DNA from: Pseudomonadota bacterium
GTDB taxonomy: Bacteria; Pseudomonadota; Gammaproteobacteria; Burkholderiales; Burkholderiaceae_C
DNA: 34,236 nucleotides
Direction of reading: 5' to 3'
Assembly: GCA_018241265.1 (NCBI GenBank)
Contig: JAFEEF010000082.1
Span: forward strand, 1-34,236
In this document: positions 16,233-27,489 of the stretch, piece after piece
Layout: every line of letters starts with the position of its first letter
Position numbering within the stretch: position 1 is the first letter of the stretch
Notes under the pieces: generated by a model
The model's input: only the letters and a program-made list of their open reading frames with translations
Told to the model about the DNA's origin: nothing
The model's database searches: none
Made by a program: the position numbers and the translations under genes

Positions 16233-16309
16233 TGGTCGGGGTGAGAGGATTCGAACCTCCGGCCTCTACGTCCCGAACGTAGCGCTCTACCAGGCTAAGC
16301 TACACCCCG
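16233..16309 (-). tRNA. tRNA-Pro (anticodon CGG)
   Basis: The minus strand folds as a full cloverleaf of 77 bases including an encoded CCA. The acceptor arms CGGGGTG/CACCCCG pair perfectly, with discriminator A. The D-arm is AGCTTAGCCTGGTAGAGC, the anticodon stem CTACG/CGTAG encloses the loop TTCGGGA, and the T-arm contains GGTTCGAATCC. The anticodon CGG reads CCG (proline), a common codon in this GC-rich genome. It lies between the ClC gene and ispB; tRNA-Pro beside ispB is common in this group. Confidence 0.97.
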
Positions 16310-16360
16310 AAATTCGCGCGTCGGAGCGCTGAGCCCCTAGGCGACTCGACGATGGGCGCT

Positions 16361-17356
16361 CTAGGACGAACGCTCCACCGACCGAACACATAATTCTAGC
16401 AGAGCTTCTCGGGCATCCGACGACCCGAGCACGGCAAGGCTCGCGCGGGCCTTGTCGGCCTCGGCGCGCGCCGCATCGCGCGTGGCATTGATCGCGCCGG
16501 TGCGGCGCACGATCTCGACGATCTCGGGCAGTCGCGCGACCTCGCCATGCTCGATCGCATGGCGCACCAGACCGCGCTCGGCGGCGCTGCCGCGCGACAT
16601 CGCGATCAGCAGCGGCAAGGTCGGCTTGCCTTCGCGCAGATCGTCGCCGACGTTCTTGCCGAGCTGCGCGGTCGCACCCTCGTAGTCGAGCAGGTCGTCG
16701 ACGAGCTGGAACGCCGTGCCGAGCGAGCGGCCATAGTCGGCGCAGGCTTCTTCGACGGCCGGGCTGGCGTCGGCCAGCACCGCGCCGAGGCGCGCACTCG
16801 CCTCGAACAGCTTGGCGGTCTTGTACCGGATCACGCGCAGGTAGTCGTCGACCGCGACGTCCGGGTCGTGCATGTTCATGAGCTGCAACACCTCGCCTTC
16901 GGCGATGATGTTGGTCGCGTCGGCCAGCACCTCCAGCACGCGCATGCGGTTCACCGACACCATCATCTGGAAGGCGCGCGAGTAGACGAAGTCGCCGACC
17001 AGCACGCTGGCGGCGTTGCCGAACAGCGCGTTGGCGGTCTGGCGGCCGCGCCGCAGCGCCGACTCGTCGACGACGTCGTCATGCAGCAAGGTCGCGGTGT
17101 GGATGAATTCGACCGTCGCGGCGAGCTCGTAGCGCTCGCGGCCGGAGAATCCGAGCGCGCGCGAGAACAGCAGCACCAGCATCGGCCGAATCCGCTTGCC
17201 GCCGGCGCTGATGATGTAGTGGGCGATCTGGTTGATCATCGCCACGTCGGACGCGAGCCGACGCTGGATCACGGCGTCGACCTGCTGCATATCGGCCGCC
17301 AGCAGGGCAGCCGGCTGCGGCGCAGTGGCCGTGGTGGTCGGTGGATGTGCTTGCAC
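16361..17356 (-). CDS. ispB: Octaprenyl diphosphate synthase (polyprenyl synthase)
   Basis: The enzyme extends farnesyl diphosphate with isopentenyl diphosphate to make the side chain of ubiquinone. The 331-residue protein has GGKRIRP (52-58), the first Asp-rich motif DDVVD (93-97) with following LRRGR, and the second Asp-rich motif DDLLD (220-224). [18 protein letters not shown] is typical of the long-chain trans-prenyl synthases. The start is GTG at 17356; an ATG at residue 23 is an alternative, because the first 22 residues are low-complexity. A perfect TATAAT lies 26 bases upstream. The exact chain length (octaprenyl) is inferred from the lineage. Confidence 0.94.
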   Translation of the reverse strand: MQAHPPTTTATAPQPAALLAADMQQVDAVIQRRLASDVAMINQIAHYIISAGGKRIRPMLVLLFSRALGFSGRERYELAATVEFIHTATLLHDDVVDESALRRGRQTANALFGNAASVLVGDFVYSRAFQMMVSVNRMRVLEVLADATNIIAEGEVLQLMNMHDPDVAVDDYLRVIRYKTAKLFEASARLGAVLADASPAVEEACADYGRSLGTAFQLVDDLLDYEGATAQLGKNVGDDLREGKPTLPLLIAMSRGSAAERGLVRHAIEHGEVARLPEIVEIVRRTGAINATRDAARAEADKARASLAVLGSSDAREALLELCVRSVERSS

Positions 17357-17381
17357 GCTGCGCTCGTGATGGGGCTCGGCG

Positions 17382-17387
17382 ATTATA
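17382..17387 (-). promoter_or_regulatory. Candidate -10 box for ispB
   Basis: A perfect TATAAT on the minus strand ends 25 bases before the ispB GTG. No good -35 sequence is found at 16-18 bases, so the call rests on the -10 box alone. Confidence 0.45.
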
Positions 17388-17537
17388 GAAACGCGCCCGT
17401 CGATCGGTCGGTGCGCGCCGCGAATGCGCGCTGGTCGCTGACGTGCCGTGGGTCACGTCGCCCGGCCGCGCGGCAAATGCCGAGCACTCGTCTGGGCGCC
17501 GTCGGTGTCGGCTCTCGGTCCGCCAGACATGACGGCG

Positions 17538-17546
17538 TGGTACACT
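17538..17546 (+). promoter_or_regulatory. Candidate extended -10 promoter of rplU-rpmA
   Basis: TGG-TACACT fits an extended -10 element (TGn followed by TACACT, five of six to consensus). No strong -35 is present, which an extended -10 can tolerate. The leader to rplU would be roughly 110 bases. Confidence 0.4.
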
Positions 17547-17665
17547 CTAAGGCTCTGCGCGATTTTCACGCCAAACCAAACTTGGTCGTCGAGCGCCGGG
17601 AAGCGGAACGAAAACAGGTCGGACGCCAGTCCGACGAGTGTGGTGAGTGTGGAAAAGGGGCTGAT

Positions 17666-17977
17666 ATGTACGCGGTCATAAAAACCGGTGGCAAGCAATA
17701 CAAGGTTGCTGCCGGCGAAAAGATCAAGATAGAACAGATTGCTGCGGACGTTGGCCAAGAGATCACGATCGGCGAGGTGCTGGCTGTCGGCAGCGGCAGC
17801 GAGCTCACGGTCGGGACTCCCTTGGTGAGCGGTGCCAGCGTGGTGGCCACCGTGCTGGCGCAAGGCCGGCACGACAAGGTGCGCATCTTCAAGATGCGGC
17901 GCCGCAAGCACTACCAGAAGCGGCAAGGGCATCGGCAGAACTACACCGAGATCCAGATCAGCGCGGTCAACGCCTGA
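17666..17977 (+). CDS. rplU: 50S ribosomal protein L21
   Basis: L21 binds 23S rRNA in the large subunit. The 103-residue protein starts [14 protein letters not shown] and ends with the RNA-binding stretch [21 protein letters not shown], both diagnostic. The ATG follows a purine-rich ribosome-binding site. A longer frame reads in from upstream, but the family start is clear. rpmA follows after 24 bases, the normal two-gene ribosomal operon. Confidence 0.98.
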   Translation: MYAVIKTGGKQYKVAAGEKIKIEQIAADVGQEITIGEVLAVGSGSELTVGTPLVSGASVVATVLAQGRHDKVRIFKMRRRKHYQKRQGHRQNYTEIQISAVNA

Positions 17978-18001
17978 GCGCCCAGGCAAGGAGCAAGAAC
18001 C

Positions 18002-18262
18002 ATGGCACAGAAAAAGGGCGGCGGTTCCACCCGCAATGGCCGCGACTCGCAACCGAAGATGCTCGGCGTCAAGGTGTACGGCGGCCAGACCATCACGGCC
18101 GGCGCCATCCTCGTGCGCCAGCGCGGCACCAAGTTCCACCCCGGGACGAACGTCGGCGTCGGCAAGGACCACACGCTGTTCGCGCTGATCGACGGCACGG
18201 TGTCGTACGGTATGCACGGCCCGCGCAACCGCCAGACGGTGTCGGTCACTGCCGCGAACTGA
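18002..18262 (+). CDS. rpmA: 50S ribosomal protein L27
   Basis: L27 reaches to the peptidyl-transferase centre. The 86-residue protein starts [19 protein letters not shown], with the conserved KVYGGQ and [21 protein letters not shown] segments. The N-terminus begins directly with AQKKGG and lacks the cleavable extension of Firmicutes L27, as expected in a proteobacterium. The start has AAGGAG at 17988-17993. A strong terminator follows. Confidence 0.98.
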   Translation: MAQKKGGGSTRNGRDSQPKMLGVKVYGGQTITAGAILVRQRGTKFHPGTNVGVGKDHTLFALIDGTVSYGMHGPRNRQTVSVTAAN

Positions 18263-20550
<2,288 letters not shown>

Positions 20551-20573
20551 CGCCAGGTTCCCGGGAATCAGCT

Positions 20574-21197
20574 TCAGTTGACCGAAGGCTTCGGCGGAAG
20601 TGGTAGCGGCGCCGGCTCCGTGTGCGGGGCGCGGTCGGTGTCGTGGAAGCGCTGGTCCATCGCCTCGTCGCGGTGGTGCGGATGCGGCCGCATCCCCGAG
20701 CGCAGATAGCGGTTGTGGTGGTTGCCGCGCGGCAGGAAGCGCGCCAGCTCGGTCAGCGCCATCTGATAGACGTCGCGCTTGAACTCGATCACGAGGTCGA
20801 GCGGCACCCAGTATTCGTTCCAGCGCCAGGCGTCGAACTCGGGGTGGTCGGTGGCGCGCAGGTTCATGTCGCAGTCGCGGCCCATGAGCTGGAGCAGGAA
20901 CCAGATCTGCTTCTGCCCGCGGTAGTGGCCACGCGCGTCGCGCCGGATGAAGTGATCGGGTACCTCGTAGCGCAGCCAGTCACGGGTGCGCGCGACGATG
21001 CGCACGTGATCCGGCACGAGCCCCACTTCCTCGTGGAGCTCGCGGTACATCGCCTGCTCCGGCGTCTCGCCGTACTTGATGCCCCCTTGCGGGAACTGCC
21101 AGGAATGGGTGCGTATCCGCTTGCCCCAAAACACCTGGTTCTTCTGATTGAGCAGGATGATGCCGACGTTGGGTCTGAACCCTTCACGGTCGAGCAT
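20574..21197 (-). CDS. rppH: RNA 5'-pyrophosphohydrolase RppH (Nudix)
   Basis: RppH removes pyrophosphate from 5' ends of mRNA and triggers decay. The 207-residue protein starts [18 protein letters not shown] and has the full Nudix box G-x5-E-x7-REL-x-EE-x-GL (38-60). The QFPQGGI and RYEVP motifs fit RppH rather than other Nudix enzymes. The C-terminus carries a His/Pro-rich extension of about 50 residues, longer than E. coli RppH. The ATG at 21197 is chosen because family homology begins there; the frame stays open for 16 more codons upstream to 21245. The gene is divergent from proS, a typical Burkholderiales arrangement. Confidence 0.95.
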   Translation of the reverse strand: MLDREGFRPNVGIILLNQKNQVFWGKRIRTHSWQFPQGGIKYGETPEQAMYRELHEEVGLVPDHVRIVARTRDWLRYEVPDHFIRRDARGHYRGQKQIWFLLQLMGRDCDMNLRATDHPEFDAWRWNEYWVPLDLVIEFKRDVYQMALTELARFLPRGNHHNRYLRSGMRPHPHHRDEAMDQRFHDTDRAPHTEPAPLPLPPKPSVN

Positions 21198-21224
21198 AAT
21201 CAACCCCAGATTTTCCGTTGATTC

Positions 21225-21252
21225 ATTATTACACCGGTGTGACATTGCGCAA
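21225..21252 (-). promoter_or_regulatory. Candidate promoter of rppH
   Basis: TTGCGC (21247-21252), a 16-base spacer and AATAAT (21225-21230) lie upstream of the RppH ATG on the minus strand. The AT-rich patch (21195-21230) stands out from the surrounding GC-rich DNA. It gives a leader of about 20 bases and supports the internal ATG rather than the longer frame. Confidence 0.45.
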
Positions 21253-21302
21253 CCCCTGAAGCTTCCGGGTCTTGCAGCGGCATCGGCTGCCGACCGTCAC
21301 CG

Positions 21303-23048
21303 ATGAAAGCCAGCCAGTTCTACATCTCCACACTCAAGGAAGCGCCTTCCGATGCCGAAGTGAAGAGCCATCAGCTGATGATGCGCGCCGGCCTGATCAA
21401 GCGGCTCGGCGCCGGCATCTACAGCTACATGCCGATGGGTCTGCGCATCATCCGCAAAGTGGAAGCCATCATTCGCGAAGAGATGAACCGGGCCGGCGCC
21501 GTCGAACTGCTGATGCCGGTCGTGCAGCCGGCCGAGCTGTGGCAGGAATCCGGGCGCTTCCAGAAGTACGGGCCGGAGCTGCTGCGCGTCAAGGATCGCC
21601 ATGATCGCGACTTCGTGATTCAGCCGACCAGCGAAGAAGTGATCACCGACATCGCCAGGCAGGAACTGCGCAGCTACCGCGCCCTGCCGAAGAATTTCTA
21701 TCACATCCAGACGAAGTTCCGCGACGAGCGCCGGCCTCGCTTCGGCGTGATGCGCGGGCGCGAGTTCACGATGAAGGACGCCTATTCCTTCGACCGCGAC
21801 CTCGATGCAGCGCGCGTCAGCTACCAGCAGATGTACGACGCCTACGTGCGCATCTTCGAGCGTTTCGGACTGCGTTTCCGCGCCGTCGCGGCCGACAACG
21901 GCTCGATCGGCGGCACGATGTCGCACGAGTTCCAGGTGATCGCCGATACCGGCGAGGACGCGCTGGTCTACAGCCCCGATTCCGGCTACGCCGCCAACAT
22001 CGAACTGGCCGAAGCGGTCGCCCCGGCCGCGCCGCGCGCTGCGCCGGCGGCGGCGCTCGCCAAGACGCCGACGCCGGGCAAGGCGACCTGCGAGGACGTC
22101 GCCGAACTGCTCGGCGTGCCGCTGGCGACGACGGTCAAGTCGCTGGTGCTCGCGACCGACGCGAAGAATGCCGCGGGCGACGTCGCCGGCACGACCATCT
22201 GGCTGCTGCTGGTGCGCGGCGATCATGCGCTGAACGAGATCAAGACCGGCAAGCTGCCCGGCCTGAGCGACGGCTTCCGCTTTGCGACCGTCGCCGAAAT
22301 CGAGGCGCATTTCGGCTGCAAGCCGGGCTACCTCGGGCCGATCGGCATGAAACTGCCGGTCAAGGTCGTGGCCGACCGCACGGTTGCCGCGATGAGCGAC
22401 TTCATCTGCGGCGCCAACGAGGCCGATTTCCACTACACCGGCGTGAACTGGGGACGCGATCTGCCCGAACCCGACCTGGTGGCCGACATCCGCAACGTCG
22501 TCGCTGGCGATCCGTCGCCGGACGGCAAGGGGGTGCTCGCGATCCAGCGCGGCATCGAGGTCGGCCACGTGTTCCTGCTCGGCTCGTACTACTCGAAGGC
22601 GATGAACGCCACCTACCTCGACGAGAGCGGCAAGCCGCAACTGCTGCAGATGGGCTGCTACGGCATCGGCGTGACGCGGATCCTGGGTGCTGCGATCGAG
22701 CAGAGCCACGACGACCGCGGCATCGTCTGGCCGCAGGCGATCGCGCCGTTCGACGTCGTGATCTGCCCGATCGGCTACGACCGGTCGGCCGACGTGCGTG
22801 CTGCGGCCGATGCGCTGCACGACGAGCTGGCGGCGGCCGGTGTCGACGTGATCCTCGATGATCGCGGCGAACGCCCCGGCGCGATGTTCGCCGACTGGGA
22901 ACTGGTCGGCGTGCCGCACCGCATCGTGATCTCGGACCGCGGCCTGAAGGAAGGCCGCTACGAATACCAGGGTCGGCAGGACGCGCAGGCGACGCCGGTG
23001 GCGGCGGCCGAGGCGCGCCGCCATCTCGAGGGTCGCCTGAACGCATGA
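21303..23048 (+). CDS. proS: Prolyl-tRNA synthetase
   Basis: This class II enzyme charges tRNA-Pro. The 581-residue protein is the bacterial form with an editing (INS/YbaK-like) domain inserted at about 225-400. Motif 1 lies around [18 protein letters not shown], and motif 2 around [25 protein letters not shown]. Motif 3 is around [17 protein letters not shown], followed by the anticodon-binding domain (about 475-575). The start ATG opens with [13 protein letters not shown] as in the family. The last four bases (ATGA, 23045-23048) overlap the next gene. Confidence 0.98.
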   Translation: MKASQFYISTLKEAPSDAEVKSHQLMMRAGLIKRLGAGIYSYMPMGLRIIRKVEAIIREEMNRAGAVELLMPVVQPAELWQESGRFQKYGPELLRVKDRHDRDFVIQPTSEEVITDIARQELRSYRALPKNFYHIQTKFRDERRPRFGVMRGREFTMKDAYSFDRDLDAARVSYQQMYDAYVRIFERFGLRFRAVAADNGSIGGTMSHEFQVIADTGEDALVYSPDSGYAANIELAEAVAPAAPRAAPAAALAKTPTPGKATCEDVAELLGVPLATTVKSLVLATDAKNAAGDVAGTTIWLLLVRGDHALNEIKTGKLPGLSDGFRFATVAEIEAHFGCKPGYLGPIGMKLPVKVVADRTVAAMSDFICGANEADFHYTGVNWGRDLPEPDLVADIRNVVAGDPSPDGKGVLAIQRGIEVGHVFLLGSYYSKAMNATYLDESGKPQLLQMGCYGIGVTRILGAAIEQSHDDRGIVWPQAIAPFDVVICPIGYDRSADVRAAADALHDELAAAGVDVILDDRGERPGAMFADWELVGVPHRIVISDRGLKEGRYEYQGRQDAQATPVAAAEARRHLEGRLNA

Positions 23049-23716
23049 AGCCGGCGGCGCACCGGCTCGCCGGCATCGGCGCGCAGCGCCGCCGCCTGGC
23101 TGCGGCGTTCGCCGCTGCGCCGTTCGCGTCGCTGGTTCCGCGTACCGCTCGGGCCGGCGGCCAGGTCGAGGAAGCGTTGTCCGATTCGGTTCGTTCGGCG
23201 CTGTCCGCCGCCGTGTCCGACCGCGCTCCGCCGCGTCCGACCTTCACCGACATCGATGCGCGCCTGGCCTATCTGCGCTGGCTCGGCGAAATGAGCCGAC
23301 GGCTCGCCGTGCGCACGGCCGAAGCGTCGGTGCGGGTCGAGTTTCTCCAGACGCTCTGGTACGAGAGCAAGCGCGCCGGACTCGATCCCGGCTTGATGCT
23401 CGGCCTCGTGCAGGTGGAAAGCGGCTTTCGCAAGTACGCCGTCAGCTCGGCCGGGGCCCGCGGCTATGCGCAGGTGATGCCGTTCTGGGCGCGCCAGATC
23501 GGTGACGGCGATGCAGCCGGGCTCTTCAGGATGCAGACCAACCTGCGCTTCGGCTGCGTGATCATGCGCCACTACCTCGACCAGGAGCGCGGCGACCTGT
23601 TCATGGCGCTCGGCCGCTACAACGGCAGCCGCGGGCGCGCCGAGTATCCGCAAGCCGTGCTCGGCGCCAGCCGGCGCTGGGACTACCGCGGCGCCGACCT
23701 CAAGGCGTCGGCCTGA
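23045..23716 (+). CDS. Lytic transglycosylase, SLT-type
   Basis: This is a predicted exported murein lytic transglycosylase of 223 residues. An N-terminal signal (1-37) has [23 protein letters not shown], ending in an ARA-type cleavage site; the paired arginines resemble a Tat signal, though the SRRxFLK consensus is incomplete. The SLT domain spans about 95-215. The catalytic Glu is E125 in [28 protein letters not shown], and [11 protein letters not shown] is the conserved downstream Tyr-Asn motif. The start overlaps the proS stop by four bases, so it is translationally coupled to proS. It converges with ubiX, with a 6-base gap. Its role in wall turnover is inferred from the family. Confidence 0.9.
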   Translation: MKPAAHRLAGIGAQRRRLAAAFAAAPFASLVPRTARAGGQVEEALSDSVRSALSAAVSDRAPPRPTFTDIDARLAYLRWLGEMSRRLAVRTAEASVRVEFLQTLWYESKRAGLDPGLMLGLVQVESGFRKYAVSSAGARGYAQVMPFWARQIGDGDAAGLFRMQTNLRFGCVIMRHYLDQERGDLFMALGRYNGSRGRAEYPQAVLGASRRWDYRGADLKASA

Positions 23717-23722
23717 TCGGCG

Positions 23723-24295
23723 TCAGCCCAGCCCGTTCCACGACCGCGGCGCGGCGGCCGCAACGCCGATCAGCGCCAGGACCCGCTCGACGCTGTCGTC
23801 GATCAGCTCGGCGATGCTTTGCGGCCGGTGGTAGAACGCCGGCAGCGGCGGAAAGACGATGCCGCCCATCTCGGTGACGGCGGTCATGTTGCGCAGGTGC
23901 GCCAGGTTCAGCGGCGTCTCGCGCACCATCAGCACGAGCCGGCGGCGCTCCTTCAGCGCGACGTCCGCGGCTCGCGTCAGCAGGTTGTCCGACAGCCCGT
24001 GCGCGACCGCGGCGAGCGTGCGCATCGAGCACGGCGCGACCACCATCGCCGTGGTCTCGAACGATCCGCTCGCGATCGCGGCACCGACGTCGCCGGGCGC
24101 ATAGGCGACATCGGCCCTGGCTTCGAGCGTCTTGCGGTCGAGCCCGAGTTCATGGTGCACGTTGAGGACGCCGGCCGGGCTGACGACGAGGTGCGTCTCG
24201 CTGCCCGTCTCGCGCAGCCGCTCGAGCAGCCGCAGGCCATAGGCGGCGCCGGTGGCGCCGGTGATGCCGACGACGACGCGGACGGCCGCGCCCAT
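23723..24295 (-). CDS. ubiX: Flavin prenyltransferase UbiX
   Basis: UbiX attaches a dimethylallyl group to FMN to make prenyl-FMN, the cofactor of the UbiD decarboxylase in ubiquinone synthesis. The 190-residue protein has VVGITGATGAAYGLRLLERL at the N-terminus (FMN site), the segment GSFETTAMVVAPCSMRTLAAVAHG, the LVLMVRETPLNLAHLRNM motif and the C-terminal FYHRPQSIAELID. Length and motifs are normal. It may be co-transcribed with grxD, whose stop lies 10 bases upstream of this start. Confidence 0.96.
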   Translation of the reverse strand: MGAAVRVVVGITGATGAAYGLRLLERLRETGSETHLVVSPAGVLNVHHELGLDRKTLEARADVAYAPGDVGAAIASGSFETTAMVVAPCSMRTLAAVAHGLSDNLLTRAADVALKERRRLVLMVRETPLNLAHLRNMTAVTEMGGIVFPPLPAFYHRPQSIAELIDDSVERVLALIGVAAAAPRSWNGLG

Positions 24296-24305
24296 CGGAT
24301 CCCGG

Positions 24306-24632
24306 TCAGGCGCGCGCGGCCGCGCTCGCCAGCGTCTGCTGCAGTTCGCCCGCCTGGTACATCTCCATCATGATGTCCGAGCCGCCGACGAATTCGCCGT
24401 TCACGTAGAGCTGCGGGATCGTCGGCCAGTTGGCGTATTCCTTGATGCCCTGGCGGATCTCTTCGTCCTCGAGCACGTTGACGGTCGTCACGTCGGTCGC
24501 GCCGCAGGCCTTCAGCACCTGGATCGCACGGCCCGAAAAGCCGCACATCGGAAACTGAGCCGTGCCCTTCATGAAGAGGACGACCGGATGGCCCTTGACG
24601 ATGGCGTCGATGCGTTGCTGGGTGTCGCTCAT
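24306..24632 (-). CDS. grxD: Monothiol glutaredoxin GrxD
   Basis: This is a Grx4-type protein that carries and delivers [2Fe-2S] clusters. The 108-residue protein has the CGFS active site at 30-33 (FPMCGFSG), preceded by VVLFMKGT, and the glutathione-binding segments WPTIPQLYVNGEFVGGSDI. It ends in a short Ala-rich tail. It sits upstream of ubiX; in related genomes it is often directly next to prmC-prfA-hemA, but here the outer-membrane gene 24750-25379 intervenes. Confidence 0.97.
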   Translation of the reverse strand: MSDTQQRIDAIVKGHPVVLFMKGTAQFPMCGFSGRAIQVLKACGATDVTTVNVLEDEEIRQGIKEYANWPTIPQLYVNGEFVGGSDIMMEMYQAGELQQTLASAAARA

Positions 24633-24749
24633 GGAAGTCTCTGGGTGAATTCGGAGTGGCCAGGATAGGCGGCTTTATACGGCAATCGGCCGCGCTCGGC
24701 GCCGGCCGGCCGGCAAGTCCTGGTATCGGGCAGCAGATTCGGCGGCCGA

Positions 24750-25379
24750 TCAGAACGAGTAGGACACGCCGAGTTGCAGCACCGGCGTGTAGCGCATGTC
24801 GCGCACCGCATCGTCCAGCGCCGCGGAATTGCCCGCCAGGCGGCCCAGCCGTACCGCGTTGCCGGGCGTCAGCCCCAGCACGCCGACATCGGCGCTCAGG
24901 CTCCAGCTGCCGCCGGCTGCCAAGCCGGTGTAGCCGACGCCGACATACGGCGCCGTGATGCCGTCGCTGCCCGGCTCGGCGCCCAGGGCCAGCGGTTCGA
25001 TGCCTGCGCGGCTCACGTTCAGTCCGGTCGCGCCACCCGCCAGGGCGGCCCGGCCCGCCCAGAGCGACGTACGTGCCCCGATCAGCACGCCGCTGGTCGC
25101 GCGAAAGCCGCCGACGCTGCGCGCGCCGAGCAGCGGCGGCGCAAAGTAGTAGTCGCCCAGCAGGCTCACGCCGCCGAACTTCAATCCCATGCCCTGCTGG
25201 CTGCGGTAGTCGGTGAGGCCGGCGTACCAGAACGGCGCCGACATTCCGAGGCCGATACGGCCCTGCCAGCGTGCCCACGGCACGCTGTCGGCACGGGCGG
25301 TGAGGCCCGATCCGTCCTGCGCCGACACGATCGAGGCGCAGAACAGGCTGGCGAGGACGATCCAACGAGCGCGACGCAT
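24750..25379 (-). CDS. Predicted outer-membrane beta-barrel protein, unidentified
   Basis: I do not recognise this 209-residue protein. It has a clear signal peptide (1-20; MRRARWIVLASLFCASIVSA, cut before QDG). The mature part alternates short polar and hydrophobic stretches rich in Gly, Ala and Tyr, for example YYFAPPLLG, YVGVGYTGLAAGGSWSLSADVGVLG. It ends LQLGVSYSF, with the C-terminal Phe typical of barrels inserted by the Bam complex. An 8-strand OmpA/OmpW-sized barrel is plausible. The start at 25379 is fixed by a perfect AGGAGG six bases upstream. It stands as a single gene between grxD and prmC. Confidence 0.75.
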   Translation of the reverse strand: MRRARWIVLASLFCASIVSAQDGSGLTARADSVPWARWQGRIGLGMSAPFWYAGLTDYRSQQGMGLKFGGVSLLGDYYFAPPLLGARSVGGFRATSGVLIGARTSLWAGRAALAGGATGLNVSRAGIEPLALGAEPGSDGITAPYVGVGYTGLAAGGSWSLSADVGVLGLTPGNAVRLGRLAGNSAALDDAVRDMRYTPVLQLGVSYSF

Positions 25380-25385
25380 GGCAAA

Positions 25386-25391
25386 CCTCCT
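25386..25391 (-). promoter_or_regulatory. Consensus Shine-Dalgarno of the outer-membrane protein gene
   Basis: AGGAGG on the minus strand, six bases before the ATG at 25379. It decides this start over an upstream in-frame ATG at 25454 and suggests strong translation. Confidence 0.85.
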
Positions 25392-25518
25392 GGGCCGTGC
25401 GGCGGCTGCCCGCGTATACCAGTTCCCCCGTTCCAGCCGACGCGCGAAATGCATGGTACGCCGACATCGGGCCGGCCGGTAGCCGATCGGCGCGAATTTC
25501 GCACGCGTGGCGCGGCCG

Positions 25519-26355
25519 TTACAACACGCCGCGCCCGCCGGTGCAGCGCGGCTGGCCGCCGAGATCGTGTCGCGTCGTCACGTCGACGAAGCCGGCGTCG
25601 GCGTACAGCCCGCGCACGGCCGCTGCCTGGTCGTAGCCATGCTCGACGAGCAGCCAGCCGCCGGGTGCGAGGTGCGCCGGGGCGCCGGCGATGATCGCGG
25701 CCAACGCCGCGAGGCCGTTGCCGCCCGGCGTCAGCGCGAGCGTGGGCTCGTGGCGCAGCGCCGCGAGGTGCGGGTCGGCGCCGGCGATGTACGGCGGATT
25801 GCTCAACGCCAGATCGAAGCGGCGTCCGGCGAGCGGCTCCCACCACGAGCCGTGCTGCCACTCGACGGCCAGGCCGAGGCGGGCGCCGTTGCGGCGCGCG
25901 ATTTCGAGCGCGGCGGCGCTGGCGTCCGTGGCAGTGAGCCGGGCCGCCGCATGCCCGTGCTTGACGGCCAGCGCGATCGCACCGCTGCCGGTGCCCAGAT
26001 CGACGACGTCGGGCACGGCCGCCGGCAACGGACCGGCGAGCAGTTCGAGCGCCCATTCGACCAGCACTTCGGTGTCGGGCCGCGGCACCAGCACCGCCGG
26101 GCCGACCTCGAGCGTCAGGCCGTGGAACTCCTTCTCGCCGAGCAGGTAGGCGAGCGGCTCGCCGGCCGCGCGCCGCGTGAGCCACGCCCGCCAGCGCGCA
26201 AGCTGCGCGCCGTCGACGATCGCGTCGTCGTGCGCGATGAGCCAGCTGCGCGGCTGCGCCAGCACGCGTGCCAGCAGAAGTTGGGCGTCCAGCCGGTCGA
26301 CGCCGACCCGGCGTGCGTTGCCCAGCGCTTCGGCGACCGTGAGGCCGCGGTTCAA
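25519..26355 (-). CDS. prmC: Release-factor glutamine N5-methyltransferase PrmC (HemK)
   Basis: PrmC methylates the Gln of the GGQ motif of release factors RF1 and RF2 using S-adenosylmethionine. The 278-residue protein has an N-terminal helical domain (1-75), the SAM motif [12 protein letters not shown] (119-130) and the catalytic NPPY (186-189). [13 protein letters not shown] (91-103) is also diagnostic. There is no ATG or GTG near the family start. TTG at 26355 overlaps the prfA stop as TTGA and gives the normal length, so this start is preferred. It is coupled to prfA, which encodes its substrate. Confidence 0.94.
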   Translation of the reverse strand: MNRGLTVAEALGNARRVGVDRLDAQLLLARVLAQPRSWLIAHDDAIVDGAQLARWRAWLTRRAAGEPLAYLLGEKEFHGLTLEVGPAVLVPRPDTEVLVEWALELLAGPLPAAVPDVVDLGTGSGAIALAVKHGHAAARLTATDASAAALEIARRNGARLGLAVEWQHGSWWEPLAGRRFDLALSNPPYIAGADPHLAALRHEPTLALTPGGNGLAALAAIIAGAPAHLAPGGWLLVEHGYDQAAAVRGLYADAGFVDVTTRHDLGGQPRCTGGRGVL

Positions 26356-27440
26356 GCTTCGCCGCCGCTTTCGAGCGCGGCGAGTTGCTCGGCCGCCTGC
26401 GCCGCCTGCAGCGCCGCGGTCACTTCGTCGAGGTCGCCATCGAGGATCAGCTGCAGCTTGTAGAGCGTCAGGTTGATGCGGTGGTCGGTCAGCCGCCCCT
26501 GCGGGTAGTTGTAGGTGCGGATGCGGTCGCTGCGGTCGCCGCTGCCGATCAGGCCGCGGCGCGTCGCCGCTTCCTTCGCGGCGCGCTCGCTGCGTTCCTT
26601 CTCGCGCAGCCGCGCGGTCAGCACCGCCATCGCCTTGGCCTTGTTGCGGTGCTGCGAGCGGTCGTCCTGGCATTCGGCGACGATGCCGGTCGGCAGGTGC
26701 GTGATGCGGATCGCGCTGTCGGTCTTGTTGACGTGCTGGCCGCCGGCGCCGCTCGCGCGGAAGGTGTCGATGCGCAGCTCGGCGGGATTGATCTTGATCT
26801 CCTCGGCCTCGTCCGGCTCCGGCAGCACGGCGACGGTGCACGCGCTGGTGTGGATGCGCCCTTGCGTCTCGGTCGCCGGCACGCGCTGCACCCGATGGCC
26901 GCCCGACTCGAACTTGAGCCGCCCGTAGACGCCGTCGCCTTCGATGCGGAACACGACTTCCTTGTAGCCGCCGAGGTCGCTGACGCTTTCCGACATCAGC
27001 TCGGTACGCCAGCCGCGGCGCTCGCAGTAGCGCAGGTACATGCGCGCCAGGTCGCCGGCGAACAGCGCCGATTCGTCGCCGCCGGTGCCGGCGCGGATCT
27101 CGAGGAAGGCGTTGCGCGCATCGTCCGGATCGCGCGGCAACAGCGCCGTCTGCAGCTCGACGTCGAGGCGCTCGACGTCGGCGCTCGCCGCCGTCACTTC
27201 CTCCTGCGCCATCTCGGCGAGGTCGGGGTCGGCGAGCATGTCCTGCGCACCCGCGAGGTCGCGCTCGCGCTGCTCGAAGCGGCGAAAGCCATCGACCAGG
27301 CTGCTGACCTCGGCATGTTCGCGCGTCAGGTCGCGGAAGCGCTTCATGTCGGCCGCGATGGTCGGATCGCCGAGCGTCGCATCGAGCTCGGTGAGTCGCA
27401 TGCCCAGGCGTTCGAACTGCTGTCGGAGGGAGTCTTTCAT
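26352..27440 (-). CDS. prfA: Peptide chain release factor 1
   Basis: RF1 recognises UAA and UAG and triggers peptide release. The 362-residue protein has the stop-codon-reading P-A-T tripeptide at 188-190 ([13 protein letters not shown]), typical of RF1 rather than RF2. The universal GGQ is at 233-235 ([20 protein letters not shown]). The length is normal. The ATG follows the hemA stop by 49 bases and the stop overlaps the prmC TTG start. hemA-prfA-prmC is the classic order. Confidence 0.98.
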   Translation of the reverse strand: MKDSLRQQFERLGMRLTELDATLGDPTIAADMKRFRDLTREHAEVSSLVDGFRRFEQRERDLAGAQDMLADPDLAEMAQEEVTAASADVERLDVELQTALLPRDPDDARNAFLEIRAGTGGDESALFAGDLARMYLRYCERRGWRTELMSESVSDLGGYKEVVFRIEGDGVYGRLKFESGGHRVQRVPATETQGRIHTSACTVAVLPEPDEAEEIKINPAELRIDTFRASGAGGQHVNKTDSAIRITHLPTGIVAECQDDRSQHRNKAKAMAVLTARLREKERSERAAKEAATRRGLIGSGDRSDRIRTYNYPQGRLTDHRINLTLYKLQLILDGDLDEVTAALQAAQAAEQLAALESGGEA

Positions 27441-27489
27441 GGAGGTCTCGCGGTCATGCGGGCCGCGCGGCGGCCGTGCGCTCGCAGCG

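Larger units (their letters stand above)
17357..17665. other. Intergenic region between divergent ispB and rplU
   Basis: These 309 bases contain the TATAAT of ispB at the left and an extended -10 candidate for rplU at 17538-17546. The 120 bases between that box and the rplU start would form a long 5' leader. It ends in a purine-rich ribosome-binding site (AAAAGGGG at about 17653-17660). I see no open frame with coding character and no riboswitch that I recognise. Confidence 0.5.

Noticed and set aside
16233-16309. tRNA-Pro as an integration site for a mobile element
   Set aside because: No integrase gene and no direct repeat of the tRNA 3' end were seen within the window. The DUF3014-ClC pair has no mobile signature.
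21198-21245. N-terminal extension of RppH by 16 residues
   Set aside because: The added residues are not like the family, and a candidate promoter (21225-21252) lies inside or across the extension, so the ATG at 21197 is favoured.
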